DNA of 19,376 bases from an uncultured Oscillospiraceae bacterium. Its GTDB lineage: Bacteria; Bacillota; Clostridia; Oscillospirales; Ruminococcaceae. Made by a program: the position numbers and the translations under genes. A model generated the notes under the pieces. It was not told the origin of the DNA. It ran no database searches and saw only the letters and a program-made list of their open reading frames with translations. The stretch's first letter is position 1; each line of letters begins with the position of its first letter. Shown here one piece after another: positions 13,986 through 19,376 of the stretch. Location: assembly GCA_910587135.1 (NCBI GenBank), contig CAJULF010000049.1, positions 1 through 19,376 of the forward strand, given 5' to 3'.

Positions 13986-15878
13986 TCAATTGTTGTTTTT
14001 AATAATAAATTTCATAAACTCATCGGCGGACAGCGGTTTTGAGAAATAATATCCCTGGATATAGTTGATGCCGAGGTCGTTCATTACCTTAAACTGCTCT
14101 TCGGTTTCTATTCCCTCGGAAACGATTTTCAGATTCATTCCCTGTATCATACTCATTGCGGCGTCCATAATATATTTAGCTTTGCCGTTCTCGAAGTAGG
14201 CGCTTGTCATGCCCTTGTCGAATTTAACGATATCCACCGGCATATCCACTATATAATCAAGATTGGACTGTCCCGTTCCGAAGTCGTCCAGAGAGAAGTT
14301 CACGCCGTATGAGGTAAGCCTTTTCATGTTTTCAAGCAGCGTTTTTTTAGCATTCATGGAGGCGGATTCGGTTATTTCAAGATTTATCAGCTTGGGGGAG
14401 ATACCGTAATCCGCCATAATTGAAATATAGTCCTCCGCAAGCTTTTCATAGGCGCACTGAACCACCGAAAGATTGATCTCAATATAGCTTATTCCGTGCT
14501 TGTCGATCTCCGATTTGTTCAGAAATTCACAGACCTTTCTGAATACCGTTTCTCCCACCTTTAAAATCGAACCGTTGGATTCCGCTATGGGGATAAAGTC
14601 GGCAGGCGGCACAAGCTCTCCGTTCTCACGCCGAATTCTTACCAGCGCCTCGGCGGAAGCGAACCGCCGCAGCTCGGTGGAGTAAATGGGCTGATACCAC
14701 ACCTCCAGTCGGTCGTTTATTATCGCGTCCGATATGAGCTGCTCCATTTCTTTTTCCTTATTCAGCTGTGCGGCAAGCTCACTGTCTATTTTGTAAAAAT
14801 GGCTTTCGGCAAGTTCCGCGCAGTTTTGCCGCGTGTAGCGTATAAGGTGCATAAGATTCTCCGCGCTGTCCGCCAGATCGGAGTGAGGTACAAAGACCCA
14901 GTAAGGCGCTATGAACACGCCGCCGCTTTTTCCCCAGCCCCGCTTAAAGCGCTTAAAAATATCATCAATATGTCTGTCTGCCTTTGCCGCATCAAAAACA
15001 AGAATTATCTCGTTTCCCGAATTCTTGAATGTAAACACGTCGTGAAGCGAACCGAGATAATCCGCCGCCTCAAGTACAGCGGATTCGTCAATGTCCGCTC
15101 TTATGCTTTCCGAAGCTACTTTCTCCAGTGTTGCGGAAAGCACGGCGAAATCCGTTTCGGAAGAGTAAAGCTGATTGACGTACTGTAAGAACGCCCCATG
15201 ATTGAACAGTCCGGTTTGTCTGTCCAGATTATTGCCCGGGTTTTCCAGCTTAAGATACAGCACCAGCATACCCAGCGCGCTGGCGAATCCTACCAGAAGA
15301 AGATTCGGGAATATAAACTGTGTAAGCGCCGCCGCAAACCAAACGCCCATCCATATCCACACAGCCTGACGTCTGCTTGCGCTGATCTTGCTTTTTTGGC
15401 TTAACAGACGAATAGCCAGCATCGCAAGTGTGCCCAGCGCAAACGCATAAGTGGCATAATCGCTCGGACCGTAGGAGTACAGGACGCTTTCGCTTTTGTT
15501 CTCATAAAATAAAATGGGCAGAGCGTATATAAGGGCGATTGCCAAAAACACAAAAAAACCGTAGGGTATCATTGTTTTTTTGTAGTCCGATTTTCTTGAA
15601 TAAATATCGGTGCAGATGTAGAGCAGCGCAAAAAATGATACCCCGACCAGCGTAACAAGATATGTTTTGCTTATCAGTTTTACGGCAATGTCGGGCAGAA
15701 ATTCCCGATATCTGATTGCAATGCAGGAGAGGATATCTAAGATAATTGAAACAAACGTCATGCGAAAGGAGTTCCAGAATGCTTTTTCCGTATTCAGCTT
15801 AATTGTCTTCTGACTTTTATAAAAGTAAAGCAGTATCAGCATAAGCAGTAAGCCGCAGCACTGAATCTGAATTGGCAT
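13986..15878 (-). CDS. Membrane-bound EAL-domain cyclic-di-GMP phosphodiesterase, degenerate GGDEF
   Basis: A 630-residue protein with about seven membrane helices in the first 210 residues, a degenerate GGDEF (about 220-365) and a C-terminal EAL domain (about 390-625). The GGDEF signature reads SGNEI (287-291), so cyclase activity is unlikely. The EAL domain keeps the catalytic set: E410-AL, Asn469, Glu501 in LEITES, Asp531/Asp532 in DDFGTG, Lys552, Glu588 in SEGIE and Gln608. It should therefore hydrolyse cyclic di-GMP to pGpG at the membrane. The ATG at 15878 is preferred over a GTG at 15890 because AAGGTGG lies 9 bases before the ATG and overlaps the GTG. It is transcribed alone from its own promoter, convergent with the TIR operon. 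The signal sensed by the membrane part cannot be told from sequence. Confidence 0.94.
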   Translation of the reverse strand: MPIQIQCCGLLLMLILLYFYKSQKTIKLNTEKAFWNSFRMTFVSIILDILSCIAIRYREFLPDIAVKLISKTYLVTLVGVSFFALLYICTDIYSRKSDYKKTMIPYGFFVFLAIALIYALPILFYENKSESVLYSYGPSDYATYAFALGTLAMLAIRLLSQKSKISASRRQAVWIWMGVWFAAALTQFIFPNLLLVGFASALGMLVLYLKLENPGNNLDRQTGLFNHGAFLQYVNQLYSSETDFAVLSATLEKVASESIRADIDESAVLEAADYLGSLHDVFTFKNSGNEIILVFDAAKADRHIDDIFKRFKRGWGKSGGVFIAPYWVFVPHSDLADSAENLMHLIRYTRQNCAELAESHFYKIDSELAAQLNKEKEMEQLISDAIINDRLEVWYQPIYSTELRRFASAEALVRIRRENGELVPPADFIPIAESNGSILKVGETVFRKVCEFLNKSEIDKHGISYIEINLSVVQCAYEKLAEDYISIMADYGISPKLINLEITESASMNAKKTLLENMKRLTSYGVNFSLDDFGTGQSNLDYIVDMPVDIVKFDKGMTSAYFENGKAKYIMDAAMSMIQGMNLKIVSEGIETEEQFKVMNDLGINYIQGYYFSKPLSADEFMKFIIKNNN

Positions 15879-15911
15879 TTGCCATTCCACCTTTAATCAT
15901 ATATTTTGTCA

Positions 15912-15949
15912 CATGAAATCATGATAACATTTTTTTTGTGTGTTGTCAA
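15912..15949 (-). promoter_or_regulatory. Promoter of the EAL gene with small palindrome
   Basis: On the minus strand a perfect TTGACA (15949-15944), a 17-base spacer and TATCAT (15926-15921) are present. A palindrome, CATGAAATCATG (15912-15923), overlaps the -10 box and the expected start; it may be an operator, but it is short. Confidence 0.78.
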
Positions 15950-16006
15950 GTATGTATTCGTTAAACAGTCCCGATTTTATGCAAAATGACGGTTAAAATA
16001 CATTTT

Positions 16007-16133
16007 ATACTAATTTATGATTGAAGTGTAGATAAGATTTTCGCCAAGCTTGCACATAGCACAAGGAGTGTTGACGCAGTGGTGGGCGTAAGATTGTCGC
16101 AAAGATGTCTACGCGTAAATTATAAATTAGTAT
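16007..16133. repeat. MITE-like element next to the M42 promoter
   Basis: The terminal inverted repeats match at 15 of 16 positions: ATACTAATTTATGATT (16007-16022) against AAATTATAAATTAGTAT (16117-16133). A second inner pair, GTAGA near 16028 and TCTAC near 16108, extends the palindrome. The interior of about 95 bases has no reading frame. The right end lies 9 bases before the -35 box of the next operon. The sequence differs from the other repeats in the window. Confidence 0.65.
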
Positions 16134-16142
16134 TACTTTTGC

Positions 16143-16171
16143 TTGACAGCACGGCAAGTATTTGATATAAT
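16143..16171 (+). promoter_or_regulatory. Consensus promoter of the M42 peptidase operon
   Basis: TTGACA (16143-16148), a 17-base spacer and TATAAT (16166-16171) match the sigma-A consensus at every base. Transcription should start near 16178, giving a leader of about 76 bases that carries the hairpin at 16202-16245. Confidence 0.93.
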
Positions 16172-16201
16172 TACAGTATTGGGATCGGGGATGATATTTG
16201 A

Positions 16202-16245
16202 CCTCCCATAAAGTAATATCGCCCTCTGGGGTTTTATAGAGGAGG
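16202..16245 (+). promoter_or_regulatory. Leader hairpin that can hide the ribosome binding site
   Basis: CCTCC (16202-16206) is complementary to GGAGG (16241-16245), the ribosome binding site of the first M42 gene. The pairing continues through CATAAA (16207-16212) with TTTATAG (16233-16239), giving 11 pairs with two single-base bulges. A small inner stem CCC/GGG (16222-16230) lies in the loop. With the TTG start and the very strong promoter, this suggests that translation is held down or controlled. Confidence 0.5.
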
Positions 16246-16253
16246 AATCGGTT

Positions 16254-17276
16254 TTGGATATTAAATCGAACCTTAAGGCGCTTACCGAAAAGGCGGGCGT
16301 GTCGGGAGACGAGCGGGAAGCTTCAGAAGCTGCCGCGGAACTTTTAAGGCAATACGCGGATAATGTGGAGATAGACAGCTTCGGGAACATTACGGGTACA
16401 GTTAAATCCGACGCTCCCGATGCGCAAACGCTTATGCTGGACGCGCATATTGACCGTATAGGAATGATAGTTACCTATATTGATGAGGGAGGCTTTGTCA
16501 AAATGGGGAGCGTCGGCGGTACGGATAATAGGATAATGGCGGCGCAAAGCGTCACTGTCCACGGAAAGCGGAAAATAAGGGGAGTTATATCCACTCTTCC
16601 GCCTCACGTTTCCAATGACCACAGTAAGGTCGCGGAGATAGGCGAGCTTGCCGTAGATGTGGGAATGACAAAAGAAGAGGCTGAAAAGTGTATATCCCTC
16701 GGCGACAGGATAACGATAAATTCGGACTTCCGCGAGCTTATCGGAGACAGAGTCTCCGCGCCTGCTGTCGATGACAGGAGCGGGGTATGCGCAATTCTGA
16801 CGGCTCTGAAAATGCTTAAAAGCAGGAAGCTGAAATATAATATCGCCGTCAGCTTTTCGGCACAGGAGGAAACAGGAGAGCGCGGGGTAAAGCAGACCGC
16901 TTTCCGTATCCGACCCGACAGGGCTATCGCCGTTGACGTGTCGTTCGGAAGAACTCCCGACAGCGAGCCGCAGGATACCGCGGAGCTTGGCAGCGGCGTC
17001 ATGATAGGCTTTTCGGCGGCTTTGGACAGGGAGATGTCCGAAAGTCTGAGAAATATCGCGGCAGAAAAGGATATACCGTTTACTGTTGAGGTTATGCCGT
17101 CGAGCACAGGCACGAACGCTGACAGCATTGCCGTAAGCGGCGGGGGAGTGCGCTGCTGCACATTGTCATTCCCGATACGCTATATGCATACGCCAACGGA
17201 AACTGTGGATATCAGGGATATTGAGGCGACGGCGCGGTTGATATGCGAATATGCGGGAGGTGAGGAAAATGCTTGA
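16254..17276 (+). CDS. M42 family metallo-aminopeptidase (first of two)
   Basis: A 340-residue cytosolic co-catalytic metallopeptidase of the M42 (TET/glutamyl aminopeptidase, FrvX-like) family, which trims residues from peptide N termini. The metal ligands and catalytic residues are present: His65 and Asp67 (DAHIDRIG), Asp173 (VDDRSG), Glu205/Glu206 (QEETGERG), Asp228 and His312 (YMHTPTE). Length is normal. The start is TTG at 16254, 8 bases after AGGAGG; no in-frame ATG lies near. The 3' end overlaps the next M42 gene by 8 bases. A perfect promoter and a leader hairpin over the ribosome binding site precede it. Family members form large tetrahedral complexes. The substrate preference of this one is unknown, so no gene symbol is given. 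Confidence 0.93.
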   Translation: MDIKSNLKALTEKAGVSGDEREASEAAAELLRQYADNVEIDSFGNITGTVKSDAPDAQTLMLDAHIDRIGMIVTYIDEGGFVKMGSVGGTDNRIMAAQSVTVHGKRKIRGVISTLPPHVSNDHSKVAEIGELAVDVGMTKEEAEKCISLGDRITINSDFRELIGDRVSAPAVDDRSGVCAILTALKMLKSRKLKYNIAVSFSAQEETGERGVKQTAFRIRPDRAIAVDVSFGRTPDSEPQDTAELGSGVMIGFSAALDREMSESLRNIAAEKDIPFTVEVMPSSTGTNADSIAVSGGGVRCCTLSFPIRYMHTPTETVDIRDIEATARLICEYAGGEENA

Positions 17277-18282
17277 CAGACTGAGGGAAATATGCTCCCT
17301 GAACGGGGCTTCGGGTGACGAGAGCCGGGTAAGGGATCATATCAAAGCCCGTATTGCCGCCGATGAAATAGCTGTGGATAATCTCGGAAATCTTCTGGTG
17401 TTTAAGCGCGGAAAAAAATCTCCCAAAAACAAGATAATGTTTGCCGCGCATATGGACGAGGTCGGCTTTATGATAACGGATATTACTGATGATGGTTTTC
17501 TGCGTTTCGGCGCGGTGGGAGGCATAGATCCGCGCGTCGTTATCGGAAGAGGTCTGGAGCTTGCAAACGGCGTAAAGGGAGTTGTGGGAACAAAGGCGGT
17601 TCACCAGCAGTCCGCGGAGGAGCGGAAAAAAGCTCCCGATTTTGAGGAGCTTATGCTGGATATAGGAGCGGCAAACCGTGCTGAAGCGGAGAAATACGCG
17701 GCGCGCGGGGATTATGTCTACTTCTGTGATGACTTTTTCGGATTCGGCGACGGATATATAAAGGGCAAGGCGCTTGATGACCGTGCCGGCTGCCTTATCA
17801 TGATGGATATGCTGAACAGTGAGCTTGAGTATGACGCGTGGTTTGCGTTTACCGTGCAGGAAGAGGTTGGCACAAGGGGTGCAAAGGCGGCTGCGTTTAC
17901 GGTAGCGCCCGATATCGCCATTGTTCTTGAAACCACAACTGCCTGTGATATCAGCGGCGTAAGCGGCGATAAGCGGGTGTGTGAACTGGGCAGGGGAGCT
18001 GTGGTTTCCTATATGGACAGGGGCACGGTGTATGACAGAGAGCTGTATGGGCTTGCCTTTGAGTTGGCGGAACAAAACGGAGTACCCGTACAGACCAAGA
18101 CCCTTGTCGCAGGCGGTAACGACAGCGGGGCTATACACGTATCTCGCGGCGGAGTGCGTACCTGCGCGCTGTCGCTGCCCTGCCGCTATCTCCATTCGCC
18201 GTCCTGCGTAATAAAAGAGAGCGATTACGGCGCGGTGAGGGCGCTTGCGGAGAAAATGCTGAGCGCGGCGGCGGAACTGTGA
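17269..18282 (+). CDS. M42 family metallo-aminopeptidase (second of two)
   Basis: A 337-residue paralog of the preceding gene with a complete M42 active site: His61 and Asp63 (AAHMDEVG), Asp170 (LDDRAG), Glu198/Glu199 (QEEVGTRG), Glu221 as the last acidic metal ligand, where the first copy has Asp228, and His309 (YLHSP). The ATG at 17269 is chosen because GGGAGGTGAGG lies directly upstream; an in-frame ATG at 17251 would put that site inside the coding region. It overlaps the first M42 gene by 8 bases and the next gene by 4. The two copies differ clearly in sequence, so this is an old duplication that may form mixed complexes or have different specificity; that is inference. Confidence 0.93.
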   Translation: MLDRLREICSLNGASGDESRVRDHIKARIAADEIAVDNLGNLLVFKRGKKSPKNKIMFAAHMDEVGFMITDITDDGFLRFGAVGGIDPRVVIGRGLELANGVKGVVGTKAVHQQSAEERKKAPDFEELMLDIGAANRAEAEKYAARGDYVYFCDDFFGFGDGYIKGKALDDRAGCLIMMDMLNSELEYDAWFAFTVQEEVGTRGAKAAAFTVAPDIAIVLETTTACDISGVSGDKRVCELGRGAVVSYMDRGTVYDRELYGLAFELAEQNGVPVQTKTLVAGGNDSGAIHVSRGGVRTCALSLPCRYLHSPSCVIKESDYGAVRALAEKMLSAAAEL

Positions 18283-18989
18283 CAGCGCGTATAACCGCTC
18301 CCGAGGACTTTGAACGGCTTCCCGATAGGGGGATTGAGGCTCAGAAAATTCGTGCGCTTTACAAGGCATATGGCGCGGAATATGACTTCTGTCGCTTTTA
18401 TCGTCAGAATGACGATACCTTTTTGGCTGTTCTTGATGGGGATTACATTCTGTGCGAAGGAGAAGCGGATTACAGCGAGCTGGCGGGATTTTTTTCCGCA
18501 TACGGTTTTGGCAGTGTTTTCTGCTCCGAAAAAGCAGCGGAAGAATTGTCGGGCCGGATATGTGCGGTTTGTCATGAAATTTATTTAATGCGTTACGCAG
18601 GCGGTGCGGAGTATGCTGGAAATATTGAACCGCAGCCGCAGCTTGACAAGGTTTATGAAATATTAAAGACCGCTTTTGACATTCAATATGAGCCGTGGTA
18701 TCTTGATATGTCCCACAGAATAAGGCATGGAATATCACGATGTATTATTTTGGAAGGTTCAACTCTGACGGTTCAGCACGATATAAACGGCGAAGCGCTG
18801 CTGTCGCAGATAGCAGCGCTTCCGCAGAGCAGGCGAAAGGGAAACTCAAGGCGGCTTATACGCGCTGTTTGCGGCGGGCTCATGCCGTCGGAGGTATTTG
18901 TTCTTTGTGAAAAGGAGCTTACGGAATTTTATCGGAAATGCGGGTTTGAGCCGGTTGGCTTAAAGTGCTTGCTTAAACGGGGGAATTGA
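18279..18989 (+). CDS. GNAT-like N-acetyltransferase
   Basis: A 236-residue protein whose C-terminal half (about 120-230) looks like a GNAT fold. There is a beta strand and acetyl-CoA loop of the R-x-x-G-x-S type (SRRKGNSRRLI, 184-194), then LTEFYRKCGFEPVG (214-227), the familiar last helix-strand of GNAT enzymes. The N-terminal half (1-115) is less recognisable and may be a second, degenerate GNAT half. The start is GTG at 18279, overlapping the stop of the M42 gene by 4 bases (GTGA), so translation is coupled. Its place suggests a role with peptides or amino acids released by the two peptidases, but the acceptor is unknown. The family call rests on a few motifs only. Confidence 0.62.
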   Translation: MTARITAPEDFERLPDRGIEAQKIRALYKAYGAEYDFCRFYRQNDDTFLAVLDGDYILCEGEADYSELAGFFSAYGFGSVFCSEKAAEELSGRICAVCHEIYLMRYAGGAEYAGNIEPQPQLDKVYEILKTAFDIQYEPWYLDMSHRIRHGISRCIILEGSTLTVQHDINGEALLSQIAALPQSRRKGNSRRLIRAVCGGLMPSEVFVLCEKELTEFYRKCGFEPVGLKCLLKRGN

Positions 18990-18990
18990 T

Positions 18991-19123
18991 TAAAGGGCAT
19001 CTCTAAAAACCGGTTTGAAAAGGCAAAATTGACAGAGTGCGCCGGCTGCAAGGAAATCCGACAAGCAGACGGCGTGCACTGACAATTTTGACTCAAACAA
19101 GGTTTATAGAGATGCCCTTAAAG
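18991..19123. repeat. Near-perfect palindromic MITE-like element
   Basis: About 130 bases fold into one hairpin. The ends GGGCATCTCT (18995-19004) and AGAGATGCCC (19108-19117) pair exactly, and pairing continues through AAACC/GGTTT and TTTGA/TCAAA. The inner arms, CAAAATTGACAG and CGCCGGCTGC on the left against GCAGACGGCG and CTGACAATTTTG on the right, also pair well. Only about 14 bases near 19050-19063 stay as a loop. It begins 2 bases after the stop of the GNAT-like gene and may act as its terminator. Confidence 0.78.
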
Positions 19124-19376
19124 ATATCAGGGGCGGTTTATGATAAAATTTGTTTAGGCGGCTATTGCCGCGTACATATGTATTTTTGGCATCGGCTGCG
19201 GAGAGGAAAGCCCGTACCTTGTCTTGGCGGTGAACACTCTGTACACTTTGGGCGCGGTTCCAAGCGGTTTACATAACCGTGCAGATGCTCCCAAGGCGGC
19301 GAGCGCTACCATCAATGACTGTATATAGTGTCTCCTCAACAACATCCAACCTCCAAGTTTGGTTTCCAGAACAACA
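19124..19376. other. Right edge: no supported gene
   Basis: These 250 bases have no gene I can support. Open frames exist on both strands: a minus-strand one runs from the window edge to a stop at 19154, and a plus-strand one covers about 19156-19326. None has a good start with a ribosome binding site. The stretch could be the edge of a repeat or the end of a gene beyond the window. A copy of a left-edge sequence lies inverted at 19322-19343. Confidence 0.3.

Noticed and set aside
15879..15890. GTG start of the EAL protein
   Set aside because: It overlaps the AAGGTGG ribosome binding site that serves the ATG at 15878.
17251..17268. Upstream ATG of the second M42 peptidase
   Set aside because: The ribosome binding site GGGAGGTGAGG would lie inside the coding region; M42 homology begins at the ATG at 17269.
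17212..18738. Long open frame (508 codons) antisense to the M42 and GNAT genes
   Set aside because: It covers three well-supported genes, is rich in Arg, His and Pro as shadow frames are, and has no recognisable domain.

Overview
The window looks like chromosomal DNA of a Gram-positive, moderate-GC member of the Clostridia, probably Ruminococcaceae/Oscillospiraceae. The reasons are a textbook lysine (L-box) riboswitch, strong Shine-Dalgarno sites, housekeeping sigma-A promoters with 17-base spacers, and several short MITE-like inverted-repeat elements. The genus is inference; there is no rRNA or marker gene to confirm it.

Layout from left to right. (1) 76-1053: a CPBP (CAAX-type) membrane protease behind a near-consensus promoter whose -10 box lies inside a perfect 8-base inverted repeat. 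(2) 1054-1398: a non-coding stretch holding a palindromic element and a strong shared terminator. (3) 1399-6009, minus strand: a lysine-biosynthesis operon read asd, dapA, dapB, then a stand-alone tandem ACT-domain protein and an MscS-family channel. It has one promoter, followed by a lysine riboswitch with its own intrinsic terminator. (4) 6096-7544: queA (queuosine tRNA modification) with a long leader that holds a stable hairpin and a MITE-like insertion. (5) 7598-13974: a two-gene operon of paralogous giant TIR proteins. Each has a zinc ribbon, a TIR domain, one membrane span, about 37-residue TPR-like repeats and a C-terminal DUF6273-like domain. The first keeps the putative catalytic Glu of the TIR NADase motif; the second has Ala there. 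(6) 13986-15949, minus strand: a membrane-bound EAL phosphodiesterase with a degenerate GGDEF. (7) 16143-18989: two tandem M42 metallo-aminopeptidases and a GNAT-like protein, tightly overlapping, behind a perfect consensus promoter and a leader hairpin that can hide the first ribosome binding site. (8) 18990-19376: a nearly perfect palindromic element, then sequence with no gene I can support.

The lysine operon is coherent. Asd, DapA and DapB make tetrahydrodipicolinate from aspartyl phosphate, and the riboswitch should shut transcription when lysine is high. The ACT protein resembles the regulatory part of aspartokinase, and the MscS channel at the end may be a co-regulated valve or may simply ride along. 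The best candidate for an undescribed system is the TIR operon: a membrane-tethered pair with one probably active and one probably inactive TIR domain, linked to putative outside repeat and DUF6273 domains.
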